A DNA stretch of 36,098 nt from Clostridiaceae bacterium (lineage in GTDB: Bacteria; Bacillota; Clostridia; DSM-8532). The position numbers and the translations under genes were made by a program. The notes under the pieces were generated by a model. It did not search any database. It worked only from the letters and a program-made list of their open reading frames with translations, and was not told the DNA's origin. The stretch is taken from the NCBI GenBank assembly GCA_012520855.1, contig JAAYNO010000030.1, positions 1 to 36,098 on the forward strand, in the 5' to 3' direction. Shown here piece after piece: positions 1 to 7,873 of the stretch. How positions within the stretch are numbered: the stretch's first letter is position 1; each line of letters begins with the position of its first letter.

Positions 1-25
1 GGACAACACGCATCAATAAAATAAT

Positions 26-54
26 TTGACATGGAAAAGCCGCTGTGCTAAAAT
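26..54 (+). promoter_or_regulatory. sigma-A promoter of rplU operon
   Basis: TTGACA (26-31), a 17-nt spacer and TAAAAT (49-54) give a near-consensus housekeeping promoter. Transcription would begin near 61, leaving a leader of about 94 nt before rplU. Confidence 0.75.
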
Positions 55-60
55 ATAACG

Positions 61-154
61 GCAACCGCACGAAAAAGGGCAATAAATCAGCAATGTGATT
101 AAAAACTCGCATGCTGTCCCTCATAGGCGAGATTGGTTGGAGGAGGTGCAATAT
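61..154 (+). promoter_or_regulatory. putative L21-type 5' leader
   Basis: This is the untranslated leader between the promoter and the rplU start. It contains a hairpin with stem CTCGC (106-110) and GCGAG (127-131) just upstream of the GGAGGAGGTG ribosome-binding site (139-148). An autoregulatory L21 leader RNA is known in front of rplU operons of Firmicutes. The position and hairpin fit that family, but I could not verify its conserved core, so the assignment is tentative. Confidence 0.4.
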
Positions 155-463
155 ATGTACGCGGTCATCGAGACAGGAGGCAAGCAGTACAAGGTTCAGG
201 AGGGCGATGTTGTCTTTATTGAGAAACTTTCAGCTTCTGAAGGGGACGAGTATACCTTTGATAAAGTACTTGCTGTTTCCAAAGACGGCGGGCTTTTAAC
301 AGGCAATCCTGTTGAAGGGGCTTCCGTTTCTGCTAAAGTACTCGGCCATGGCAAGGATAAGAAGATCATTGTCTTCAAATACAAGCCTAAAAAGGGTTAT
401 CGCAGAAAGCAGGGTCACAGGCAGCCATATACAAAGGTGCAGATCGAGAAGATCAACGTTTAG
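155..463 (+). CDS. rplU: 50S ribosomal protein L21
   Basis: L21 binds 23S rRNA in the large subunit. The protein begins [18 protein letters not shown], the typical L21 N-terminus, and ends with the basic K[18 protein letters not shown] block that contacts rRNA. Its 102 residues are normal for the family. An in-frame extension to 95 exists, but the start at 155 is preferred because GGAGGAGG lies 7 nt upstream and the extra residues are not L21-like. It is the first gene of the conserved rplU-prp-rpmA operon; prp follows after 5 nt. The stop codon is TAG. Confidence 0.97.
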   Translation: MYAVIETGGKQYKVQEGDVVFIEKLSASEGDEYTFDKVLAVSKDGGLLTGNPVEGASVSAKVLGHGKDKKIIVFKYKPKKGYRRKQGHRQPYTKVQIEKINV

Positions 464-468
464 ACGCC

Positions 469-801
469 ATGATTAGGGCTGTATTTTATCGCTTGAAAAA
501 TGGCGATATAAAAGGTTTTGATATTAATGGCCATGCAGGAGCCGCAAAAAAAGGAGAGTATGATATGATCTGCGCAGCCGTATCGGCTGTGGGATATACA
601 GCTCTTGGAGGTTTGGAAGAGCTCTGCGGAATCAATACCTACAAAGAATCCGATGGAAAGCTTGTTATGGAATTGCCTGCAGATGCGGCACCTGAGGTTT
701 GGACTGAAGCTCAGACCATACTCAAAACAATGGTAATAGGGCTCAAACAAATTGAGAATCAATATCACAAGTATATAAAAGTAAGTTTTAAGGAGGTGTA
801 G
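469..801 (+). CDS. prp: Ribosomal-processing cysteine protease Prp
   Basis: Prp removes the N-terminal extension of L27 in Firmicutes and related bacteria. The 110-residue protein has the conserved GHAG motif with His22 and the DMICAAVSA segment with Cys35, which form the catalytic dyad, and the usual length for the former YsxB/DUF464 family. It lies between rplU and rpmA as expected. There is no clear ribosome-binding site in the 5-nt gap after rplU, so translation is probably coupled. The next gene encodes an L27 with a cleavable leader, which is the substrate. Confidence 0.93.
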   Translation: MIRAVFYRLKNGDIKGFDINGHAGAAKKGEYDMICAAVSAVGYTALGGLEELCGINTYKESDGKLVMELPADAAPEVWTEAQTILKTMVIGLKQIENQYHKYIKVSFKEV

Positions 802-803
802 CC

Positions 804-1082
804 ATGATCAGAATTAATCTGCAGTTGTTTGCCCATAAAAAAGGAATGGGGAGCACAAAAAACGGTCGCGATAGTGAATCTAAAAGACTTGGTGTTAAAA
901 GAGGCGACGGTCAGTTTGTACTGGCAGGCAATATACTGGTAAGGCAGAGAGGCACCAAAATTCATCCTGGAATCAACGTTGGAATAGGCAGTGATGATAC
1001 ACTGTTTGCTCTTATAGATGGAAAGGTGAAGTTTGAAAGACTTGATAAGAAAAGAAAAAAGGTAAGTGTTTATTCTGCTTAA
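804..1082 (+). CDS. rpmA: 50S ribosomal protein L27, precursor form
   Basis: L27 reaches into the peptidyl-transferase centre. The protein starts [21 protein letters not shown], where MIRINLQLF is the Prp-cleaved extension and the mature protein begins at Ala10. The body ([19 protein letters not shown], then QRGTKIHPG, then GVDDTLFAL-like GSDDTLFAL) is canonical, and 92 residues is the usual length with the extension. A strong AAGGAGGTG (790-798) precedes the start. It lies 2 nt after prp. Confidence 0.97.
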   Translation: MIRINLQLFAHKKGMGSTKNGRDSESKRLGVKRGDGQFVLAGNILVRQRGTKIHPGINVGIGSDDTLFALIDGKVKFERLDKKRKKVSVYSA

Positions 1083-1093
1083 GAATAGCTAAT

Positions 1094-1120
1094 AATAAAA
1101 CCTGAATCAGGGTTTTTATT
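1094..1120 (+). terminator. candidate terminator after rpmA
   Basis: A short CCTG/CAGG hairpin flanked by A-rich and T-rich arms (AATAAAA and TTTTTATT) lies just after the rpmA stop. It may be read in either direction. The GC part of the stem is short, so it is weaker than the hairpin at 1157-1186. Confidence 0.45.
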
Positions 1121-1156
1121 GGGCTGTTCTTTATGATAATATTATACTAGAATAGT

Positions 1157-1186
1157 AAGGGACGAAGCTATCGTCCTTTTTCTTTT
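1157..1186 (+). terminator. rho-independent terminator of rplU-prp-rpmA
   Basis: The stem AAGGGACGA/TCGTCCTT with loop AGCTA is followed by TTTCTTTT. This is a standard intrinsic terminator and separates the ribosomal operon from obg. Confidence 0.75.
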
Positions 1187-1222
1187 CGGAGGAGAGGTTT
1201 TTAAGAACCTGAAATATATTAA

Positions 1223-2563
<1,341 letters not shown>

Positions 2564-2572
2564 GTGAATAAT

Positions 2573-2866
2573 ATGATAACAGGTAAGCAGAGAAGCTATT
2601 TAAGAAGCCTGGCAAATAGTATTCCAGCCATATTTCAGGTAGGGAAAAACGGAATAGACGAAAATGTTGTGCGTCAGTTCGAGGAAGCTTTAGAGGCACG
2701 AGAGCTGGTTAAGGCCAGTGTGCTAAAAAATTCGTTTTATACAGCCAGAGAGGCTTGTGAAGAGATTGCTCAGGCAGTTAATGCCGAAATAGTGTCAGTA
2801 ATGGGGAATAAATTTGTCCTTTATAAGGAATCCATAAATAATAAGGTGATAGAACTGCCGCACTAA
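2573..2866 (+). CDS. yhbY: YhbY-family CRM-domain RNA-binding protein
   Basis: This is a small single-domain CRM protein that associates with pre-50S ribosomal particles. MITGKQRSYLRSLANSI, then PAIFQVGKNGI and LVKASVLKNS are the hallmark blocks, with the GxxG-like VGKNG loop. The start at 2573 is preferred over the GTG at 2564 because AGGTG (2562-2566) is then correctly spaced and MITGKQR is the family N-terminus; the product has 97 residues. It sits 9 nt after obg, a very common pairing in Firmicutes. Confidence 0.93.
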   Translation: MITGKQRSYLRSLANSIPAIFQVGKNGIDENVVRQFEEALEARELVKASVLKNSFYTAREACEEIAQAVNAEIVSVMGNKFVLYKESINNKVIELPH

Positions 2867-2893
2867 TGTAAACCAGGGTGACGGTTAAAGACC

Positions 2894-3044
2894 ACTGAAA
2901 AAGTAGCTCTAAAAATGTCATTACTGATCAAAGAACATACTTTGTATGTTCCAGGCGAAGAATCTTACTAGCTGATTATGCGGGTTTTAAGATTCTTCAT
3001 TCTGCTTCGTTCCATTCAGAATGACAAACCCCGGAATTTTTCAG
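2894..3044. repeat. nested palindromic intergenic repeat, MITE-like
   Basis: The 151-bp segment is a nest of inverted repeats: CTGAAAAA/TTTTTCAG at the ends, TGTCATT/GAATGACA inside, GAAGAATCTTA (2957-2967)/TAAGATTCTTC (2988-2998) inside that, and a separate perfect hairpin GAACATAC-TTT-GTATGTTC (2933-2951). It has no coding potential. Related AAGATTCTTC...AGAATGACA copies occur at 13303, 22455 and, more diverged, at 4053 and 22502. Confidence 0.7.
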
Positions 3045-3046
3045 CA

Positions 3047-3065
3047 GGGAGCGCAATGCGCTCCC
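3047..3065. repeat. perfect GC-rich hairpin
   Basis: GGGAGCGCA and TGCGCTCCC form a perfect 9-bp inverted repeat around one central A. There is no following T-tract, so it is not a clean intrinsic terminator. It abuts the nested repeat at 2894-3044 and may be part of the same dispersed element. Confidence 0.6.
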
Positions 3066-3121
3066 CTACAATTTGGAAATTTTGGCTTGGGAAAATGAGA
3101 CTTTGACAAGGAGATTAAATC

Positions 3122-3982
3122 ATGATATGGTTCGGCCCTGCGGGAAACTCAGACAGCTTTTATGATCAAGGCTTTGCGCACTCATGGCAAATGCCCCAAT
3201 GGCTTAATAATATGGGGCTCAATGCCTATGAATATCAGTGTAATAAGGGAGTAAACCTAAAGGCTGAAACAGCCGGTGAGATCGGGAAAAAGGCGAAAGA
3301 GTCCAGTATTCGCCTGAGTGTCCATGCACCGTACTACATCAACCTTTCGAGTACTGAAAAACAGAAGAGGGATAACTCGGTCAAATACATTCTGGATACC
3401 CTGAGAATAGCCAAAATCATGGGTGCTGTCCGTATAGTCGTGCATCCTGGATATGTGTCGGGAATAACACGTAAAACTGCGGTGGAGCTTGCTTTGGCAA
3501 CGATGAAGGAAGCTGTCAGCCAAGCCGATGAACAAGGTCTTTCTGATATAACTATCTGTCCTGAGGTTTTAGGTAAAAACAATCAGCTTGGCAACCTTGA
3601 GGAAGTCATGGAACTGTGTTATTTGGATAAAAGGTTTATTCCATGCATCGACTTTGCCCACCTGCACTCTCTTACACAGGGCGGCATGAACACCGAAGAG
3701 GACTTTGAGAAAGTTTTTCGGACTGTTGAAAAGCATCTGGGGAAAGACAGATTGAAAAATGTCCATATACATTTTAGCCGTGTGGAGTTTGGAAAAGGCG
3801 GAGAAAAGAAGCACTGGTCTTATTCCGACACAAGATACGGACCCGATTTTGACCCTCTTGCAAGGGTGATCATAAAGCTTGGTTTAGAGCCTGTTGTCAT
3901 ATGTGAATCCCGTGGTACTATGGCTGAAGATGCGCTGACTTTAAAGAATATTTATTTCAACGAAGCTGAAAAATTGGCTTAA
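3122..3982 (+). CDS. Endonuclease IV-like TIM-barrel protein (AP endonuclease family 2)
   Basis: Family members are metal-dependent AP endonucleases or sugar-phosphate isomerases sharing a TIM barrel. Recognisable metal-ligand segments are VHAPY (His69-like), VHPG (His109-like), CPEV (Glu145-like), DFAHLH (Asp179/His182-like), VHIHFS (His216-like) and ICES (Glu261-like). The DRH motif of E. coli Nfo is not conserved; the region reads GGEKKHWSYSD, so one metal site may differ. The 286 residues match Nfo length. AAGGAG (3108-3113) supports the start. It stands alone between repeat-filled spacers. DNA repair is likely but the family includes other activities. Confidence 0.75.
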   Translation: MIWFGPAGNSDSFYDQGFAHSWQMPQWLNNMGLNAYEYQCNKGVNLKAETAGEIGKKAKESSIRLSVHAPYYINLSSTEKQKRDNSVKYILDTLRIAKIMGAVRIVVHPGYVSGITRKTAVELALATMKEAVSQADEQGLSDITICPEVLGKNNQLGNLEEVMELCYLDKRFIPCIDFAHLHSLTQGGMNTEEDFEKVFRTVEKHLGKDRLKNVHIHFSRVEFGKGGEKKHWSYSDTRYGPDFDPLARVIIKLGLEPVVICESRGTMAEDALTLKNIYFNEAEKLA

Positions 3983-4052
3983 ATATCATTCAGGAAGTGG
4001 GGCTGTCTCAAAAACACGTATTAAATACGTCACCTATTTTACACACAGTTTT

Positions 4053-4109
4053 ATTAAGATCCTTCGCCTGGAGAACACGAGAAGCGTTTTCTCCGCTCAA
4101 GGATGACAA
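4053..4109 (+). repeat. diverged copy of the AAGATTCTTC...AATGACA repeat
   Basis: TAAGATCCTTCGCC at the left and CCGCTCAAGGATGACA at the right match the dispersed repeat at 2987-3025 and 13303-13341 with C-for-T changes, and the element contains a GAGAA...TTCTC internal stem. It lies in the spacer between the convergent AP-endonuclease and prenyltransferase genes. Confidence 0.55.
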
Positions 4110-4118
4110 TCTGGAGTG

Positions 4119-4142
4119 CACAGAAGAACCGTCCCCCCTGTG
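4119..4142 (-). repeat. GGGGACGG hairpin repeat next to menA-like stop
   Basis: CACAG and CTGTG arms flank a core that reads GGGGACGGTTCTT on the minus strand. It begins one nucleotide after the stop codon of the prenyltransferase on that strand. Similar cores occur at 13174, 14851, 22360, 24571 and 32149. Confidence 0.6.
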
Positions 4143-4143
4143 T

Positions 4144-5094
4144 TCATGTGTTCATGATCGCAGCCGCCAGAAGGCTTAAGATCAGCGGGAACATAATCAG
4201 AGCGAGGTTTAATACTGCAAAACCAAAGGTGTCCTTCTTGGTTTGGAGCTTTAAGAAAACCTTGATGTTTTTATATACCTTGTATGTTCCCAATAATGTC
4301 AATAAGGATATCAAGGGCAAATATCCCAATACAACGCATAATATAATATCCAGATAGGCAAAGGTATAAATAGCTCCGTATAAAAACAGAGCTCTCTTTT
4401 TGCCAATCTGGATGGGCAGAGTATAACGCCTGTTTGTAAAATCATCCTCCATATCGCAGATGTTATTTGCAAGCATAATATTTGCTATACAAAAAACTGC
4501 AGGAAGCGATGAAAGGAAAATTGGCAGAACAAGCACCCAGCTTATGGTGAAAACGATTCTTTCATCAGTGATCGCCAGAGTCATTGGCAATAGATCATAA
4601 ATTGAAGCATATACCACCAGAAACGGTATCATAAAGCCCATGAATCCGCCTGAAAACACTTCACCAAAAGGTGTACGTGATATGGGCAAAGGTCCTGCCG
4701 AGTATAAGATCCCCATAATAAAGGACAGCATACCCAGGACCAGCAGCCATATATCGCTCCTTAAGAAGGTCAGCACCCCAAATGTGAGCGCAATTATAAA
4801 TAAAGTAACAATTGTAATTATTACGGTGCTTTCTTTAAGCTTATACTGCCCTATGGCATTATGGACTTCATAATTATAACCTTCTTTTTTAATAGCCCTT
4901 TTATAATCCTGGTAATTATTAAGAGCGGTCGTGAACATATCAAAGCAAATAAGAGATATAAAGAAAAACAGAACTGTCAGAGCATTCAGAGTCTTGTATT
5001 TATAAATGGTGTAAAGAACACCGAAAACAAAAGGTGTTACGCTTGCGATCTTGGTTTGTATTTCAACAAGTTTCAAAAAGCTTTTTACATGCAT
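4144..5094 (-). CDS. UbiA-family prenyltransferase, MenA-like
   Basis: This is an integral-membrane enzyme that transfers a polyprenyl chain to an aromatic acceptor; the MenA branch makes demethylmenaquinone from dihydroxynaphthoate. Two aspartate motifs are seen: NNYQDYKRA (59-67) and NNICDMEDDFTNRRYT (about 212-227), the second in the style of MenA NNIRDIETD. About eight or nine hydrophobic segments fill the rest of the 316 residues. A GGGTGA motif precedes the ATG. No other menaquinone genes are in the window, so the acceptor is uncertain. It is divergent from aroQ, which belongs to the shikimate pathway supplying chorismate. Confidence 0.78.
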   Translation of the reverse strand: MHVKSFLKLVEIQTKIASVTPFVFGVLYTIYKYKTLNALTVLFFFISLICFDMFTTALNNYQDYKRAIKKEGYNYEVHNAIGQYKLKESTVIITIVTLFIIALTFGVLTFLRSDIWLLVLGMLSFIMGILYSAGPLPISRTPFGEVFSGGFMGFMIPFLVVYASIYDLLPMTLAITDERIVFTISWVLVLPIFLSSLPAVFCIANIMLANNICDMEDDFTNRRYTLPIQIGKKRALFLYGAIYTFAYLDIILCVVLGYLPLISLLTLLGTYKVYKNIKVFLKLQTKKDTFGFAVLNLALIMFPLILSLLAAAIMNT

Positions 5095-5213
5095 AATTTA
5101 TCTTCACCCAACAGATATACTGAATGTATTAATCTTCACCTGAAACTGACAGACTTATTAAATAACATTGTAGCATAATAGCATGTATACCGATATAAAT
5201 TATACCCAATTTC

Positions 5214-5242
5214 TTGATGGTTTCAGCCAAATCAGATAAAAT
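5214..5242 (+). promoter_or_regulatory. candidate sigma-A promoter of aroQ
   Basis: TTGATG (5214-5219), a 17-nt spacer and TAAAAT (5237-5242) lie about 70 nt upstream of the aroQ start. Confidence 0.55.
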
Positions 5243-5312
5243 GGTTTTAATAGTTGTGTTGAAGGCTTATATAAAAAGACCGGATCACCCGAAAGTGAAA
5301 GGGGCATTAATA

Positions 5313-5753
5313 ATGATAAAGATAAGAGTGCTCAATGGACCCAATCTTAACCTGTTAGGAATAAGGGAGCCGGATATATATGGCTGCTTAAGCTTACAGG
5401 ATATCCAGCGAAGGCTGGAAAAAGAAGCGGCGAATTACAGCATAGATCTGGACTTTTTTCAATCAAACCATGAGGGAGAGATAATCGATAGAATACATGA
5501 GGCTTTTACTGCAGGATATAACGGAATCATTATAAATCCGGGAGCTTTCACCCATTACAGCTATGCGATCCGCGATGCTATCAGTGCGGTCAGGCTGCCC
5601 GCCATCGAAGTGCATCTTTCCAATATCCATGCCAGAGAGGATTTCAGGTCAAAGTCTGTGATCGCTCCTGTTTGTATAGGCCAAATATGCGGTCTGGGGA
5701 TAGACGCGTATTCGTCGGCCCTTTTCGCACTGCATAAAAGGTTTCAGTCGTAA
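5313..5753 (+). CDS. aroQ: 3-dehydroquinate dehydratase, type II
   Basis: It converts 3-dehydroquinate to 3-dehydroshikimate in the shikimate pathway. All type II blocks are present: NGPNLNLLGIREPDIYG with the catalytic tyrosine, FFQSNHEGEIIDRIH, IINPGAFTHYSYAIRDA, and EVHLSNIHAREDFR with the catalytic histidine, then GLGIDAY. The start at 5313 gives 146 residues, the family length, with AAAGGGG 8 nt upstream; the in-frame extension to 5214 overlaps the promoter. The M24 peptidase gene follows after 27 nt, a common clostridial order (aroQ-pepP-efp). Confidence 0.96.
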   Translation: MIKIRVLNGPNLNLLGIREPDIYGCLSLQDIQRRLEKEAANYSIDLDFFQSNHEGEIIDRIHEAFTAGYNGIIINPGAFTHYSYAIRDAISAVRLPAIEVHLSNIHAREDFRSKSVIAPVCIGQICGLGIDAYSSALFALHKRFQS

Positions 5754-5780
5754 GAGGCAGTCAGGAAGGAAGTAATTTAA

Positions 5781-6854
5781 ATGAACAAAAGACTTCAAAA
5801 TGTAAGAAAGCTATTAGAGGAAGAAAACCTGGATGCCCTGATAATCAATGGAAGAGCGAATACAATCTATAATTCCGGTTTTACAGGTTCTTCCTCTGTT
5901 CTTTTGATCGGATTGGAAAAAGCATGGCTCGTGGTTGACTTCAGGTACACCATACAGGCAAAGGAGCAGGTGTTTGAGGGTATAGAAGTAGTTGAGCAGC
6001 AGGAGAGTTTTTACAAGACGATAAACGCGTTGATCGATGATAATTCAATCGAAAGCATAGGCTTCGAAGGGAATGTGCTCACGTTTTCAGAGTATCAGAA
6101 AATGAAGATCAGTCTTACCAAGGCAAAAAACTTTGTAAACCTTGAAGGATCGATTGACAAGCTCCGGATAATCAAGGGCGATGATGAAATTGAAATCATT
6201 CAACAGGCTGTGCTTTTAGGGGATAAGATATTTGACCACATCATCAAATTCATTAAGCCGGGTATGAAAGAGACCGATGTATCAGCAGAGATCGAATATA
6301 TGATGAAGAAATTGGGAGCCAAGGGGCCATCTTTTGAGACCATAGTGGCTGCCGGATACAGATCGGCAATGTGCCACGGCACTGCGACCGACAATGTGAT
6401 CAAAACCGGAGATGCAGTGGTTCTTGATTTTGGATTAATTTACCGCAATTATTGTTCTGATATGACGAGAACAATATTTATAGGGGAGCCCAATAAAGAA
6501 TTAACAAAAATATATGGTATAGTAAGAAAGGCTCAGGAAGCCGCTCTCTCGGGTATCGTATCAGGTATGAAGGCATCCGACGCCGATAAGATTGCAAGGG
6601 ATATAATAACCGAAGCAGGGTATGGAGAGGCATTCGGCCATAGTCTTGGACATGGTGTAGGTGTGGAGATTCATGAAGAGCCCCGGTTATCGGCAAAGAG
6701 CGAAGATATATTAACTGACGGCATGGTGTTTTCAATAGAGCCAGGAATTTATGTAGAGGATCTTGGTGGTGTAAGAATAGAGGATATGGTCGTATTGGTT
6801 GACGGAAAACCAAGAAATTTCACAACCAGCATCAAAGACATGATTATTATTTAA
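5781..6854 (+). CDS. M24 family Xaa-Pro aminopeptidase
   Basis: This cytosolic metallopeptidase releases an N-terminal residue next to proline. The N-terminal creatinase-like domain spans about 1-125. The pita-bread catalytic domain has five dinuclear-metal ligands in order: VLDFGLIY (Asp), SDMTRTI (Asp), GHSLGHGVG (His), SIEPGIY (Glu) and RIEDMV (Glu). The substrate histidine segment reads SAMCHG instead of the usual SALPHG, keeping the His. 357 residues is typical of the YqhT type. GGAAG precedes the ATG. It is placed between aroQ and efp, as in many Firmicutes. Confidence 0.92.
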   Translation: MNKRLQNVRKLLEEENLDALIINGRANTIYNSGFTGSSSVLLIGLEKAWLVVDFRYTIQAKEQVFEGIEVVEQQESFYKTINALIDDNSIESIGFEGNVLTFSEYQKMKISLTKAKNFVNLEGSIDKLRIIKGDDEIEIIQQAVLLGDKIFDHIIKFIKPGMKETDVSAEIEYMMKKLGAKGPSFETIVAAGYRSAMCHGTATDNVIKTGDAVVLDFGLIYRNYCSDMTRTIFIGEPNKELTKIYGIVRKAQEAALSGIVSGMKASDADKIARDIITEAGYGEAFGHSLGHGVGVEIHEEPRLSAKSEDILTDGMVFSIEPGIYVEDLGGVRIEDMVVLVDGKPRNFTTSIKDMIII

Positions 6855-6861
6855 TTTGAAC

Positions 6862-6890
6862 TTGCATACCTAAACATTATGGCTTAATAT
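6862..6890 (+). promoter_or_regulatory. possible promoter of efp
   Basis: TTGCAT (6862-6867), 17 nt, TAATAT (6885-6890). The -10 is good and the -35 matches only three positions, so this is a weak call. efp could also be read through from the peptidase gene. Confidence 0.35.
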
Positions 6891-6937
6891 TAAAAGGAAA
6901 GAATTTACCAAATTATTATAAGAGAGGTTCACTTAGT

Positions 6938-7495
6938 ATGGTAGTAGCTGGCGATTTTAAAAATGGCGTAACCTTTGAAATGGAAGGGCAAGTTTATCAA
7001 ATCATCGAATTCCAACATGTTAAGCCCGGAAAAGGCGCTGCTTTTGTAAGAGCAAAGATACGAAACGTTATAACAGGTTCTACAATAGAACGTACGTTCA
7101 ATCCAACCGACAAGTTCGAGAGAGCTCAGATAAGCAGAAGGGATATGGAGTACCTGTATAATGACGGGGATCTGGCTTATTTTATGGACACCGAGACTTA
7201 TGAGCAATTACCTATAAATATGTCACAAATCAGCGATTCTCTGGTTTTTGTCAAAGAAAACATGGTGTGCAAGATCCTTTCCTATAAGGATAATGTTTTC
7301 GGAGTTGAGCCCCCGATGTTTGTCGAGCTTGAAGTAACAGATACGGAGCCTGGTTTTAAAGGGGACACCGCAACCGGTGCCACTAAACCCGCTACTGTTG
7401 AAACAGGTGCACAGGTGAAGGTTCCATTGTTTATTAACCAAGGTGATGTGATCCGTATTGACACACGAACAGGCGAATATCTGGAAAGAGCGTGA
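6938..7495 (+). CDS. efp: Elongation factor P
   Basis: EF-P relieves ribosome stalling at polyproline. The 185-residue protein has the three-domain EF-P layout: domain I with [16 protein letters not shown] and the tip loop [10 protein letters not shown] carrying Lys32, the site modified in some bacteria; then [26 protein letters not shown]; then a C-terminal OB domain ending [14 protein letters not shown]. An AGAGAGG site precedes the ATG. The standard length and complete motifs leave little doubt. Confidence 0.97.
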   Translation: MVVAGDFKNGVTFEMEGQVYQIIEFQHVKPGKGAAFVRAKIRNVITGSTIERTFNPTDKFERAQISRRDMEYLYNDGDLAYFMDTETYEQLPINMSQISDSLVFVKENMVCKILSYKDNVFGVEPPMFVELEVTDTEPGFKGDTATGATKPATVETGAQVKVPLFINQGDVIRIDTRTGEYLERA

Positions 7496-7526
7496 AGCAG
7501 TTAAGTTTTAAGCGTAATATCGGATG

Positions 7527-7555
7527 TTGACAAAGTGAATATTACATTGTAATAT
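7527..7555 (+). promoter_or_regulatory. sigma-A promoter of aspS-gatCAB
   Basis: TTGACA (7527-7532), a 17-nt spacer and TAATAT (7550-7555) form a near-consensus promoter, with transcription expected to start near 7562, ahead of the T-box. Confidence 0.75.
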
Positions 7556-7556
7556 T
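7538..7556. promoter_or_regulatory. 19-bp perfect palindrome over the -10
   Basis: AATATTACA and TGTAATATT are perfect inverted arms around one T. The right arm covers the whole -10 hexamer of the aspS promoter. It could be an operator; it is AT-rich and has no T-tract, so it is not a terminator for efp. No regulator can be named. Confidence 0.4.
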
Positions 7557-7561
7557 ACTTA

Positions 7562-7835
7562 TAAATTATTCAGGGATAATACGGTTTACCGGGCATAGCG
7601 TTTTTCAACCTATGAAACGAGGTAAAGCAGATAGACCCCACCTTTTTGGAAAGCTCAAAAGAGATGCGGAATCATGGGCTGAAAGTTTCGCTTGAGTGAG
7701 TAGTAGGCTGGGCAACACTATTTGTCGAATTTGTAAAGTTTAATAAATAAAGCGGGTGTTTTTTACACCAATGTGGGTGGCACCGCGGGAAAGTTTTCTC
7801 GCCCCTCAGAAACTATAAGTTTTTGAGGGGCTTTT
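7562..7835 (+). ncRNA. T-box leader controlling aspS-gatCAB
   Basis: T-box riboswitches read the charging state of a tRNA. The conserved T-box sequence GTGGGTGGCACCGCGG is at 7773-7788, preceded by a stem III hairpin GGTGT/ACACC (7755-7769) and a Stem I-like AGAGA bulge with GCGGAA/TTTCGC distal stem near 7667-7698. A strong terminator follows (7801-7831: stem GCCCCTCAGAAACT/AGTTTTTGAGGGGC, loop ATA, then TTTT). The base after TGG is C, which pairs with discriminator G73, as in tRNA-Asp and tRNA-Asn. I could not assign the specifier codon with confidence. Confidence 0.85.
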
Positions 7836-7873
7836 CTAATATAAGAAAAAACACATCGGAAGGTGAAGAAATA

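Noticed and set aside
3997-4357. Plus-strand ORFs over the menA-like 3' end
   Set aside because: They are antisense shadows and repeat-derived translation with no family features.
7823-7873. N-terminal extension of AspRS from TTG 7823
   Set aside because: It would be encoded by the T-box terminator hairpin and lacks a ribosome-binding site; ATG 7874 has one.
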